Below, in pieces: positions 15,942 to 24,112 of a DNA stretch of 32,769 nt. The stretch's first letter is position 1; the number at the start of each line of letters is the position of its first letter. The notes under the pieces are model-generated. The model made no database searches. It saw only the letters and a list, made by a program, of their open reading frames with translations, and had not been told where the DNA came from. The stretch is from Deltaproteobacteria bacterium. Its GTDB lineage: Bacteria; Myxococcota_A; Polyangia; Polyangiales; JADJMO01. Location: the NCBI GenBank assembly GCA_016182965.1, contig JACPFM010000103.1, positions 1 to 32,769 of the forward strand, read 5' to 3'. The translations under genes and the position numbers were made by a program.

Positions 15942-17969
15942 TCAGCCGTTCGGCGGCTTGATGGCGCCCATGGTCGTGCCCGTCGGCAGCTTGGGCGCGC
16001 CCTCGGGCGGCTTGGTGGGCAGCGGCGGCGGAGCCTTGGGGTCGGGCGCCTTCTGAGCGCCCTCCTTGAGGACGTACGGGTAGGCGTTGACGTTCGAGCA
16101 GCGCATCTCGTCGCGATGGAACTCCCAGTGGAGATAGGCGAGCCCGTCGGGGCTGATGATCTCCTGGGGGACCTTGCCGAACGGCGCGGCGCGGTCGACC
16201 GAGTCGAGCGCGGCGATGTCGAACGCGGTGACGCCCGACGCCTTCACGATGCCGAGGTGGTGGAGCGTGCCGTCGGGCTTGATGACGATCTCCATCCGCG
16301 TGACGAGCGACTTGTCGTTGAGCGGGTGGCCGAGCGGCAGATCGCCGAGGCCGTCGACGAAGCCCTCGGCGAAGATCGGGTGCAGCCGCACGTGGATCTG
16401 TGCGAGGTAGGTCGCCCAAGGTGCCGCCGCGGTGCCCAGGTTCGTCTGGTTGCCGGGCTTCACGCCGGGCACGTAGTTCTCGATCGCCGCGCGCCACTTC
16501 TCGAGTGACGAGGACTTCCACTGACCGCGGTGCATCGACAGCTTGGTCTCGCCCTCGACCTTCTTGAGCTTGTCGAGCGCGTCCATGCCGATGGCGGCCT
16601 TGGCGACCTTCTCGTCGATGGAGATGGAGGGCTGGCCCTTCTCGCCCTTGGCGCCGTAGCCGAGGCCGCCGACCCACTTCGGGCCCTTGGGCGGGGGCAG
16701 CGTCGGCAGCGCCTTGGCCTTGCCGTCGCCGGCGCCGGGCGGGACGGCGGACGGAACGGTCGGCGTGGCCTTGGGGCCGACGGCGAGCGCCGGATCGCCC
16801 TTGTCGGACTCGGCGCCGGCCGCCGGTGCGGGCACGGGCGCGGTGATGCCCTTGCCGTCGGGCTTGGGCTCGGCCTTCGCGGTCGCAGTCGGAGGGGGCG
16901 CAGTGGGTGACGGGGCGAGCTTCTTGTCGTCGCCCTTCTCGGAGCCGGGGCTCTTCGGCGGATCGGGCTGGGCCACGGGCTCCTGCTTGGGGGCCGCGCC
17001 CTTGGGGATGACGTTGGGCGCGACCTTCTCGCCGGGGCGGTTGTCGTCTTGCGCGACGATGGTCTTGTCGCCGTTGCCGGGCTGATCCGGCTTGCCGGCG
17101 CCGTTGTGGGTGCCCGGCGTCGGCTTCTTGTCGTTCTCGCTGGTCGAGGTGATCTGCGCCTGGGTCTCCTCGGCGGGCTTCACCTTGTGGTTCTTCTCGG
17201 CGAGGTAGTGCGCCTCGGGGTTGGGCTCCTCTTCCTTGTCCTGGTGCTGCTGGACCGCGATCTTCTTGTCGTCGGGCGGCGGCGGGACGGGCGGGGGCTC
17301 TTCCTTCTTCTTCTCGAGCTCCTCGAGCTTCTCTTCCTTCGTCATCTCCTTCTCGATCGGAGGGACGATGGCGACGATGATCTCTTCCTTCTTCGGCTGG
17401 AGCTTCGGATCGGGCTTCTCGACCTTCGGCTTCTTCTCGTCCTTCTTCTCGGGGGTCTTCTCGTCCTTCGGATCGAGCGGCGTCTCCTGATCGAGGTCGA
17501 TCTCCATCAGGGGGCCGACGATGATCGCGACCGAGCCGAATAGGCCCTGGTAGGCGCAGGTGATGGTGGCCGCGCCTTGCTTGCGCGCGATGTACTGGCC
17601 GGGCCATTCGCCGGCGAAGAAGGCGAGGCCCGGCACGGCGCGCCAGAGCGACGGCGTGCCGACCGACACGATCTCGTGATCGGACGAGGACCACGCGCAG
17701 CGCTGGGTCACTTCTTCGCGGGTGCCGTCGGACCAGACGGCGGCGGCGCGGAACATGCCCCACGCGCCCTCGGAGACCTGCTGGTTGCCGGGGGTGACGG
17801 CGATGAGGCTCAGGGTCGGCGGCGATGCCACGCTGCGCGCGGCGACCCGGAGGCGCGACGCGCTCTCGTGCATCGTGGCCATGCGGTCCGCCTGCTCGCC
17901 GCCTCCGAGGTGAAGGAGCGCCGCTGCGGAAACCCACAGGAAAATCGGTATGTGGGCTTCACGCCGCAT
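15942..17969 (-). CDS. TonB-like protein with N-terminal Big2 domain
   Basis: 675 residues. I chose the ATG at 17969 because it is preceded by GGAGG (11 nt away) and begins a short basic segment followed by one hydrophobic helix (about 8-24), an inner-membrane anchor or uncleaved signal. Residues about 52-152 match a Big2-type immunoglobulin-like domain (LSLIAVTPGNQQVSEGAW...WSDGTREEVTQ...WSSSDHEIVSV). Residues about 160-440 are a Lys/Glu/Pro-rich extended region, as TonB uses to span the periplasm. The C-terminal part (about 545-640) resembles a TonB C-terminal domain (RMEIVIKPDGTLHHLGIVKASGVTAFDIAALDSVDRAAPF). TonB proteins transmit proton-motive energy to outer-membrane receptors or, in myxobacteria, take part in envelope machines. 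No exbB/exbD genes lie nearby, so the partner is unknown. Confidence 0.8.
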   Translation of the reverse strand: MRREAHIPIFLWVSAAALLHLGGGEQADRMATMHESASRLRVAARSVASPPTLSLIAVTPGNQQVSEGAWGMFRAAAVWSDGTREEVTQRCAWSSSDHEIVSVGTPSLWRAVPGLAFFAGEWPGQYIARKQGAATITCAYQGLFGSVAIIVGPLMEIDLDQETPLDPKDEKTPEKKDEKKPKVEKPDPKLQPKKEEIIVAIVPPIEKEMTKEEKLEELEKKKEEPPPVPPPPDDKKIAVQQHQDKEEEPNPEAHYLAEKNHKVKPAEETQAQITSTSENDKKPTPGTHNGAGKPDQPGNGDKTIVAQDDNRPGEKVAPNVIPKGAAPKQEPVAQPDPPKSPGSEKGDDKKLAPSPTAPPPTATAKAEPKPDGKGITAPVPAPAAGAESDKGDPALAVGPKATPTVPSAVPPGAGDGKAKALPTLPPPKGPKWVGGLGYGAKGEKGQPSISIDEKVAKAAIGMDALDKLKKVEGETKLSMHRGQWKSSSLEKWRAAIENYVPGVKPGNQTNLGTAAAPWATYLAQIHVRLHPIFAEGFVDGLGDLPLGHPLNDKSLVTRMEIVIKPDGTLHHLGIVKASGVTAFDIAALDSVDRAAPFGKVPQEIISPDGLAYLHWEFHRDEMRCSNVNAYPYVLKEGAQKAPDPKAPPPLPTKPPEGAPKLPTGTTMGAIKPPNG

Positions 17970-17980
17970 CGTCAGCAAAA

Positions 17981-17985
17981 CCTCC
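17981..17985 (-). promoter_or_regulatory. Ribosome-binding site of the TonB-like gene
   Basis: GGAGG on the minus strand, 11 nt before the ATG at 17969. It favours this start over the in-frame ATG at 18023. Confidence 0.6.
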
Positions 17986-18231
17986 GGGCGCCCCTCTTCG
18001 CGAGACGGCGAGAGCCGCGGCACGTCCCGTCCACCCTAACGCCCACCCCCCGCATCGGCAATCGCCCCTCCGAAATTCAAGCAATAGACGAGCCAGCGCG
18101 CCAGAATGTGGGCACACCTCACCCTGCGCACCGGCTCCGAATGCGCCGGGCAGCGGGGAGCCGACGGATCGGCGGCTCGTCGCGTCGCGTCGCCAGTCCG
18201 GCGCGCAGACGCCGAGATGGTCACCTGCGCG

Positions 18232-18280
18232 GCCGGCCCGGGGGCCGGCGGACACACTTCGCGGCCGGCCTGGCGGCCGG
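18232..18280 (-). terminator. Two GC-rich hairpins after the FrzS-like gene
   Basis: Hairpin one: GCCGGCCC (18232-18239) pairs with GGGCCGGC (18242-18249). Hairpin two: CCGGCC (18265-18270), loop TGGC, GGCCGG (18275-18280). They lie immediately downstream of the leftward stop at 18282. No T-tract follows, so a terminator or 3'-end stabiliser role is inferred from position only. Confidence 0.45.
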
Positions 18281-18281
18281 T

Positions 18282-21200
18282 TCACGCCGTGCGCGTCTCG
18301 GCCTCTTCGATCCGCGTGAGCGCTTCGGCCAGAGCGTCTTTTGCACGCTCGAGGGACACACGGTCGCGCTCCCACTTGTCGAGCGCGCGGTGCGCCCGCG
18401 ACGCTTCCTCGTCGAGGCGCGCGCGGGTCTGGTGCAAATCGCCTTCCAGCGCGGAGATCCGGCCGCGGGCCTCGCCCAACTCTTGCTCGAGACCCGTGGC
18501 CAGCGTCGTACGCGAGCTCACCTCGACCTCCAGCAGCGACACGCGCTCCCGGGCCGCGGCGAGATCGTCGCCGAGCCGCGCGAGATCAGCGCGCGCGGCG
18601 GCGTTCTGCGTGAGCAATTCGTCGCGCTCGCGATCGCGTGCCGCACCGAGCTCCGCGAGCTTGCTGTCTCGATCCTGGGCTGCCTCGTCGAGCTCCCGCA
18701 GGCGCTGCGCCTCGGCGGCCGCGAGCGCCTCTTCCTTGTCCTCGAGCACCGCGGCGACCTTCGCGTCGCGATCGGCGAGCGCCGCGGCGACCTTCGCGTC
18801 GCGATCGGCGAGCGCCGCGGCGACCTTCGCGTCGCGATCGGCGGCGGCGGCGGCGACCTGGGTGTCGCGCTCCGCGTTCGCGGCGGCGACCTTCGCGTCG
18901 CGATCGGCGATGGCTGCGGCGACCTCCTCCTCGCGCTCCTCGTTGGCCGCGCGCACCTGCGCGTCGCGATCCTCGAGCGCCGCGCGCACTTGCGCGTCGC
19001 GATCCTCGAGCGCCGCGCGCACCTTGGCGTCGCGGTCGTCGTTGGCCGCGCGCACCTTGGCGTCGCGGTCCTCGTTCGCGGCGCGGACCTGCGCTTCGCG
19101 CTCCTCCTTCGCCGCGCGGACCTGCGCGTCGCGATCGGCGAGCGCCGCGGCCACCTGGGCGTCGCGCTCCTCGTTCGCCGCGGCGACCATCGATTCGCGG
19201 TCGGCGATCACCGCAGCGACCTGCGACTCCCGCTCCTCGTCGGCCGCACGAAGCTTCGCGGCGAGCTCCTCGCGCGCGGCGCGCACCTGGGCGTCGCGAT
19301 CGGCCTTGGCCGCGGCGACGGCCGCGTCGCGCTCGGCGTGCGCGGCGGCGACTTCGGCCTCGCGCTCACGAGCCGCTTCGGCGAGGCGATCGTCGGCCGC
19401 GCGCTCGGCCGCCTCGAGCGCCTTGGCGTGCTCGATGGCCTGCGACGAGAGCTTCGTCTCCATCTCGTCGCGGAGCTCGCGCTCCTTCTTGGCGACGGCG
19501 GCCTCGCGCGCCTCGACGCTCGCCTGCTGGGCCTCGGCGAGCTCGCGCTGATGGTGATCGTGCGACTCCTGGACGGAGCGTTCGAGCTCGGCGCGCAGGC
19601 GCGCGATCTCCTCGGCGTGGGCCTTGTCGCGCGCGCCGATCGCCTCGGTCTTCTCGGCCTCGAGCTCGGAGCGGAGCGCGGCGAGCGCCTCGTCGCGCTG
19701 CCGGTCACGCTCGGCGCCGAGCTGCGCGATCGCGTGCGCGTGCTTCTCGCGCGCGTCGGCCAGCTCCTTGTGGGCGCCGTCGGCGTCCTGCTTGGCGCGA
19801 TCGAACCGCTTGGCGAAATCGTCGCCGCGCTTCTGCGCCTGCTCCTTGTCGGCGCGCAGCGCCGCGACGTGCGTGTTGGCTTCGTGCAGCTGGCGTTGCA
19901 CCGCGTCGAGCTTCTCTTCGAGCTCCACGGTCATGCGCTCCTGCGCGAACCCCTTGTCGCGCAGGTCGATCAGCAGCTTCTCGCCCCCGACCAGCTGGTC
20001 CTTGAGGGCGAGGATCTCCTTGTCCTTCTTGTTGAGCGACTCGCGCAGCTCGAGGAAGTCGCGCGTCGACACGCCGCTCGGGCGCGCGGACACGCCGCCC
20101 GGGGGGATCGACGGAGACTTGGTGGCGCGCGCGCGCAGGTCGGTGATCTCGCGCTGGAGACGCTGGTTCTCCTCTTCGACCTCGACGACGCGGCGGGCCG
20201 CGGTGTCGTCCTTCGGCGCGCTGCGCAGCGCCTCGAGCTCGCGCTCGAGACGGCCGACCTCGACCTGCGCCTGACGCGCGGTCGCGAGCTCGGCGCGGAC
20301 CCGCTCGAGCTCGTCGCGCATGATCGCGGCGCCGCCCTCGCTGGCCGCGGACGCGCGCGAGAGATCGGCGCTGGCCGCGTCGGCCTTGTCTTCGGCGTCG
20401 CGACGCGCAGATTCGGCGGCCTCGAGCTCGCGCGACAGGCGCCCGATGGACTCCTCGTGCTCGCGGAGGCGGCCCTGCATGGCGGCGAGCTTGGCGACCT
20501 CGCCGCGCGCCTCGGCGAGCTCTCGCTCGAGGCGATCGTTGCGCTCGCGGATCTTCGCGAGCTCGCCGTCGTGCGACGGAGCCGGGGCGGCCGGCGGCAC
20601 CGCGGAGCGTGCGGCGCGCGGCGCCGTCGACGCCTTGGCGGCGGGTGGAGGCGCCGCGTTGGTGCGCGGCGCCGGAGGCGGAGCGGCGCTGCCGGCCAGC
20701 AGGTTGTCGAACGCGGCGTCGGCGAACTGCTCGATCTCGGCGTCGGCCTCGACCGAGCGCGGGACGATCTGCTTGCCGCGGGCGGCGAGCTGCTCGCGGA
20801 CGCCGGGCGGGATCTGGCCGACCTGGGTCATCTCGTCGTCGAGCTCGTCGTCGAGATCGCCGACCACCAGCTCGTCCTCGATGATCAGATCATCGCCCCC
20901 TTGGGCACCGTTGCCGAGCGCCGGGAGGAGCGCGTTCATGTGCTGCAGCAGCTCGCCGAACGCGATCGGCTTGTGCACGTAGTCCTCGGCGCGCGTGCGC
21001 AGCTTCTTGTGCTGCTCGAACGTCTCCTCGGACGACTCGCTGGACATGATGATCAGCGGGACGTCCTTGAGCGCCGGATCCTTCTTCAGCTTGTTGCACA
21101 CGCTGAAGCCGTTCATCCGCGGCAGCTCGATCGACAGCAGGATCAGGTCGGGACGATCGCTCGCCGCCTGCTGCAGACCGGCGTTGCCGTCGTCCACGAG

Positions 21201-21290
21201 CGTGACGTTGCAACCGAGGCGATGGAGCTCGCGACGGAGCTCCCCGGCGAAACCTGCGTCGTGCTCGAAGACGAGAACCTTGGTGCTCAT
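18282..21290 (-). CDS. FrzS-like pseudo-receiver protein with very long coiled coil
   Basis: 1002 residues. Residues 1-125 are a response-regulator receiver fold (VLVFEHDAGF...DLILLSIELPRMNG...VPLIIMSSES...AEDYVHKP). The phospho-acceptor Asp is replaced by Ser53 and the acidic pair is Glu9-His10, so phosphorylation is unlikely; Lys107 is kept. The FEQHKKLRTRAEDYVHKP segment resembles FrzS of Myxococcus xanthus, a pseudo-receiver coiled-coil protein that moves between cell poles and is needed for type IV pilus motility. An acidic segment (about 133-160) and an Ala/Pro linker (about 190-245) lead to a coiled coil filling the rest. Residues about 655-850 consist of 11-residue repeats (AALEDRDAQVR type). 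M. xanthus FrzS is, from memory, about half this length. Polarity or motility scaffolding is inferred. Confidence 0.85.
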   Translation of the reverse strand: MSTKVLVFEHDAGFAGELRRELHRLGCNVTLVDDGNAGLQQAASDRPDLILLSIELPRMNGFSVCNKLKKDPALKDVPLIIMSSESSEETFEQHKKLRTRAEDYVHKPIAFGELLQHMNALLPALGNGAQGGDDLIIEDELVVGDLDDELDDEMTQVGQIPPGVREQLAARGKQIVPRSVEADAEIEQFADAAFDNLLAGSAAPPPAPRTNAAPPPAAKASTAPRAARSAVPPAAPAPSHDGELAKIRERNDRLERELAEARGEVAKLAAMQGRLREHEESIGRLSRELEAAESARRDAEDKADAASADLSRASAASEGGAAIMRDELERVRAELATARQAQVEVGRLERELEALRSAPKDDTAARRVVEVEEENQRLQREITDLRARATKSPSIPPGGVSARPSGVSTRDFLELRESLNKKDKEILALKDQLVGGEKLLIDLRDKGFAQERMTVELEEKLDAVQRQLHEANTHVAALRADKEQAQKRGDDFAKRFDRAKQDADGAHKELADAREKHAHAIAQLGAERDRQRDEALAALRSELEAEKTEAIGARDKAHAEEIARLRAELERSVQESHDHHQRELAEAQQASVEAREAAVAKKERELRDEMETKLSSQAIEHAKALEAAERAADDRLAEAAREREAEVAAAHAERDAAVAAAKADRDAQVRAAREELAAKLRAADEERESQVAAVIADRESMVAAANEERDAQVAAALADRDAQVRAAKEEREAQVRAANEDRDAKVRAANDDRDAKVRAALEDRDAQVRAALEDRDAQVRAANEEREEEVAAAIADRDAKVAAANAERDTQVAAAAADRDAKVAAALADRDAKVAAALADRDAKVAAVLEDKEEALAAAEAQRLRELDEAAQDRDSKLAELGAARDRERDELLTQNAAARADLARLGDDLAAARERVSLLEVEVSSRTTLATGLEQELGEARGRISALEGDLHQTRARLDEEASRAHRALDKWERDRVSLERAKDALAEALTRIEEAETRTA
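18740..19330 (-). repeat. 33-bp coding tandem repeats (hendecad coiled coil)
   Basis: About 17-18 in-frame units of 33 bp encode 11-residue repeats of consensus AA-x-x-D-R-D-A-x-V-x. Neighbouring units near 18770-18840 and 18955-19020 are almost identical in DNA, implying recent duplication or conversion within the gene. Confidence 0.85.
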
Positions 21291-21344
21291 GGAGGGCTTT
21301 CCGAACGGCGCGTCGCGGCGACCCCCCGAACGTCTCTGGGTGGT

Positions 21345-21360
21345 GCGCTCCGCGGAGCGC
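21345..21360. terminator. Perfect 16-bp palindrome between deacetylase and FrzS-like genes
   Basis: GCGCTCCGCGGAGCGC is fully self-complementary. It sits after the deacetylase stop and 55 bp before the FrzS-like start, so it could be a terminator of the first or an operator of the second. There is no T-tract. Confidence 0.3.
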
Positions 21361-21503
21361 CGATCATGGACGGTATCGGGCCGGCGCGCACGCGGTCAAC
21401 GGCGGTTTTTCGCGAAGAACCACGGCCGTTTCGCACCGTCGTGTTTCTCCCGGAGACGGCGCAGGCCGCCGGGGTGGTCGGGGGACGCCGAGACGGCGAT
21501 CGG

Positions 21504-22508
21504 TCACGACGCGGCGGCGAGCGCAGGGGCTCGTCGGGGGCGGCGAGGGCGCTCCAGGGCGTGCTGCTTCTCACGCGCGTGATACAGCTGCAGCCGCGTG
21601 GCGTACGGCCACGGCCGCGCGGCGGCGTGCGCCAGGTAGGTCGGGAGGTCCACGACGCCGTAGCCGGTGCCGGTCGCCGGGTCGCGCGGGTGCCTCTCCA
21701 GCCAGTCGAGCAGGAGCGACAGCGCGCGGACGCTCGATCCACGCAGGTCGTGGAGCAGCACGACCCCCTGCCCCGCGAAGACGATCTGCGCGATCAGCCG
21801 GCGGGTGAGCCGCTCCGGATCGGTCTCCTTGGTGTCCTGCGCGTCGATCGTCCACATCACGAGCTCGTCGCGACGGGCGGCGAGCAGCTGCTGCGCGGCC
21901 GGGCCGACCTTGCCGTACGGCGGACGGAAGTAGTGCACGGGTTGGGCGGTCGCCTCGGAGATCAGCCGGGCGGACTCTTCGATCTGGAAGGCGTTCCACG
22001 CGGCGTCCTTGCGGTTGACCGCCAGGTGGTCGAGCGCGTGGTTGCCGATGGTGTGCCCGGCCGCCACGATCGCGCGCGCCACGCCGCGGTTCATCTCCGA
22101 GACCACCCCGTCGCCGGCGAGCCGCCGCCCCGTGAGGAAGAAGGCGCCCTTGACCTTGTGGGCGTCGAGGATGCGCAGCACCTCGAGCGTCGTCTCGGCG
22201 GCCGGCCCGTCGTCGAAGGTGAGGACGATCTCGCCCGAGCCCTCGGCGCCCTCGGCGAGGATGCCGGCACGATCGACGTCCGCCTCCGGATTCCAGGGCG
22301 TGGGGGCGGTCAGGGCCGGCAGCGACTCGGGCCCCAGGACCGTCGCGTCGACCGGCGGCGGCGCGCGCGGCGCCGGGGCAGGCGCGACGACCGCCGCCGG
22401 ACCCGATTTCTCCCGCGCGATCTCCAGGGTCCGGCCGCCGCACGACGACGCCCAGGCGACGAGCGCCAGCAGGCCGAAGCGCGCCACGATGGATCCGGAC
22501 GTCCGCAC
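21504..22508 (-). CDS. Polysaccharide deacetylase lipoprotein (NodB domain)
   Basis: 334 residues from the GTG at 22508; a GTG at 22487 would remove seven residues and is almost equally likely. The signal peptide ends WASSC (lipidated Cys23). The NodB homology domain (carbohydrate esterase 4) is complete: motif 1 TFDDGP (Asp99-Asp100), motif 2 HALDH (His157, His161), motif 3 RPPY (Arg195), motif 4-like DAQDT and motif 5 LLHD (His253). Such enzymes use a metal bound by Asp-His-His to remove N-acetyl groups from peptidoglycan, chitin-like or exopolysaccharide sugars; the lipidated location suggests a periplasmic or outer-membrane substrate. The 50-residue tail after the catalytic domain is Arg/Ala-rich. 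It is divergent from the exporter operon starting at 22777. Confidence 0.92.
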   Translation of the reverse strand: MRTSGSIVARFGLLALVAWASSCGGRTLEIAREKSGPAAVVAPAPAPRAPPPVDATVLGPESLPALTAPTPWNPEADVDRAGILAEGAEGSGEIVLTFDDGPAAETTLEVLRILDAHKVKGAFFLTGRRLAGDGVVSEMNRGVARAIVAAGHTIGNHALDHLAVNRKDAAWNAFQIEESARLISEATAQPVHYFRPPYGKVGPAAQQLLAARRDELVMWTIDAQDTKETDPERLTRRLIAQIVFAGQGVVLLHDLRGSSVRALSLLLDWLERHPRDPATGTGYGVVDLPTYLAHAAARPWPYATRLQLYHAREKQHALERPRRPRRAPALAAAS

Positions 22509-22620
22509 GACGCGATCGTGCCTGGAGGTCGCGGAGGCTGGCCAACATCCCGGCCTTGCCCCTATGCCATGTGGGCGGCATCTCAGCGCCACGGCCTCGT
22601 CTCTGCCCTTGCACGCCGGG

Positions 22621-22696
22621 TCGAAGGTCCAAGATCGAAGGTCGAAGGAGTTGGTGAGCACCCGGTTCTTCGACCTTCGACCTTCGACCTTCGACC
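22621..22696. repeat. Inverted heptamer-repeat hairpin (GGTCGAA/TTCGACC family), locus B
   Basis: Left arm 22621-22648: four tandem heptamers (TCGAAGG, TCCAAGA, TCGAAGG, TCGAAGG). Right arm 22669-22696: four perfect TTCGACC heptamers. They face each other over a 20-bp loop. A second dyad, TTGGTGAG (22651-22658) with CTCACCAA (22701-22708), overlaps the right arm and offers an alternative fold. The element lies between two divergent genes, where a terminator would not be expected. Confidence 0.9.
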
Positions 22697-22776
22697 AGGC
22701 CTCACCAAGCGGCCGGGCCTGCACTGGCAGACGAGACCTGAACGCATTCACCAGACCGCGGGGGACCGATAGGCTG

Positions 22777-24111
22777 ATGGCCATCTCGACACGCACCGAA
22801 CATCCCGCCCACGACGCGGCGGCGACGCCGGAGGCCGAAACACCGGTCCGCGACGCGCCGCGGCCCGCGGTGCGCCCGGCCTTCCGACCGCCGCGCAAGC
22901 GACCGCTGGGCAAGGTGCTGCTCGTGTTCGCGCTGCTCGCATCCGGCGGCGCGTTCGCCGCCAGGCGCATGCAGCCCAAGGCGGTGACGACCACCCCGAT
23001 CGTGCGCGGCGTCGCCGTCGAGGCGGTGTACGCGACGGGCACCGTCGAAGCGTTCGATCGGGTGCTGGTCAAGGCGAAGCTCGCGGGCTCGATCGCCGAG
23101 CTGAAGGTGCGCGGGGGCGCGCGGGTGAAGAAGGGCGACGTGCTCGCGACGATCGACTCGCCGACGCTCAAGTTCGAGCTGGCCAAGGGCAAGGCCGACC
23201 TGTGGGCCGCCTCGAGCCAGGCCGGCACCGCGAGCCCGCAGCTCGCGGCGCTCGACGCGCAGATGAAGGCGACGACCGCGCTCCTGCAGTCCGCGAAGGA
23301 CGATCGCGATCGCATCGCCAAGCTGGTGCAGAACGGCACCGCGACGCAGGTCGAGCTCGACAAGGCCAACACGCAGGTCCAGAACCTCGAGGCGCAGCTC
23401 GCCGCGCAGAAGGCCACGCAGCAGTCGCTCAAGATCGACCTCGGGGCGCGCGCCACCGGCGCCAACGCCGCCGTCGACTCGCTGGCCGCGCGCCTCGCGG
23501 ACACCGAGGTGCGGTCGCCGCTCGAAGGCGTGGTCCTCGGTCGCAGCGTCGAGCCGGGCGAGGTGGTGATGATCAACCAGCCGCTGTTCCGCGTCGGCAA
23601 CACCGAGGACCTCGTGCTCGAGTGCGCGGTCGACGAGGCCGACGTGGCCAAGGTCACCATCGGGAGCAAGGCGGCGGTGTCGCTCTACGCGTTCGCCGGC
23701 AAGGCGTTCCGGGCGGAGGTCTTCGAGGTCCTCCCCGACGCCGACCGCGCCAAGAAGAGCTTCCTCGCGAAGCTGCGCCTCTCCGATCCGCCGCCCGGTC
23801 TGCGCAGCGGCATGAGCGCCGAGGTGAACGTGATCGTCGCCGAGCGGCCCGGCTCCCTCCTCGCCCCCGCCGAGGCCATCGACGCGAGCGGCTACGCGTG
23901 GGTGGCGAGGGACGGGCGCGCCGAGAAGCGCAAGCTGCAGGTGGGCGTGCGCGACATGCTGCGCGTCGAGATCCTCGGCGGCCTCGCCGAGGGCGATCAG
24001 GTGGTGGTCGCCGGCGCCGACGCGCTGCAGCCGGGCGTGCGCGTGACGGCGACCGAGAAGGCGCCCGACGTGACCGCGCCGCCGCCCAATCGCCCGAAGG
24101 CGGCGCTGTGA
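22777..24111 (+). CDS. HlyD/MacA-family periplasmic adaptor of an ABC exporter
   Basis: 444 residues. The ATG at 22777 is weakly supported by an AGG nearby and gives a cytoplasmic N-terminus followed by one membrane helix (about 47-63, LGKVLLVFALLASGGAFAA). The periplasmic part has the split lipoyl/biotinyl-like domain (VKAKLAGSIAELKVRGGARVKKGDVLATID and VRSPLEGVVLGRSVEPGEVV), a helical hairpin between them (about 140-225), then a beta-barrel and a membrane-proximal domain. Such adaptors join an inner-membrane ABC transporter to a TolC channel. The permease gene starts 1 bp after this stop, and the ATPase and TolC genes follow, giving a complete exporter operon. The cargo cannot be told from sequence. 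Confidence 0.93.
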   Translation: MAISTRTEHPAHDAAATPEAETPVRDAPRPAVRPAFRPPRKRPLGKVLLVFALLASGGAFAARRMQPKAVTTTPIVRGVAVEAVYATGTVEAFDRVLVKAKLAGSIAELKVRGGARVKKGDVLATIDSPTLKFELAKGKADLWAASSQAGTASPQLAALDAQMKATTALLQSAKDDRDRIAKLVQNGTATQVELDKANTQVQNLEAQLAAQKATQQSLKIDLGARATGANAAVDSLAARLADTEVRSPLEGVVLGRSVEPGEVVMINQPLFRVGNTEDLVLECAVDEADVAKVTIGSKAAVSLYAFAGKAFRAEVFEVLPDADRAKKSFLAKLRLSDPPPGLRSGMSAEVNVIVAERPGSLLAPAEAIDASGYAWVARDGRAEKRKLQVGVRDMLRVEILGGLAEGDQVVVAGADALQPGVRVTATEKAPDVTAPPPNRPKAAL

Positions 24112-24112
24112 C

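Larger units (their letters stand above)
17970..18281. other. Intergenic region between FrzS-like and TonB-like genes
   Basis: 312 bp. The part nearest 18281 holds two GC-rich hairpins just past the stop of the FrzS-like gene (listed as a terminator). The part near 17970 includes a less GC-rich stretch around 18065-18100 (GAAATTCAAGCAATAGAC), which may belong to the promoter of the TonB-like gene. I see no coding sequence. Confidence 0.45.

Noticed and set aside
17577..22772. 1731-residue plus-strand open frame
   Set aside because: Antisense to the TonB-like, FrzS-like and deacetylase genes, all with clear domains; its composition is typical of GC-rich third-frame shadows.
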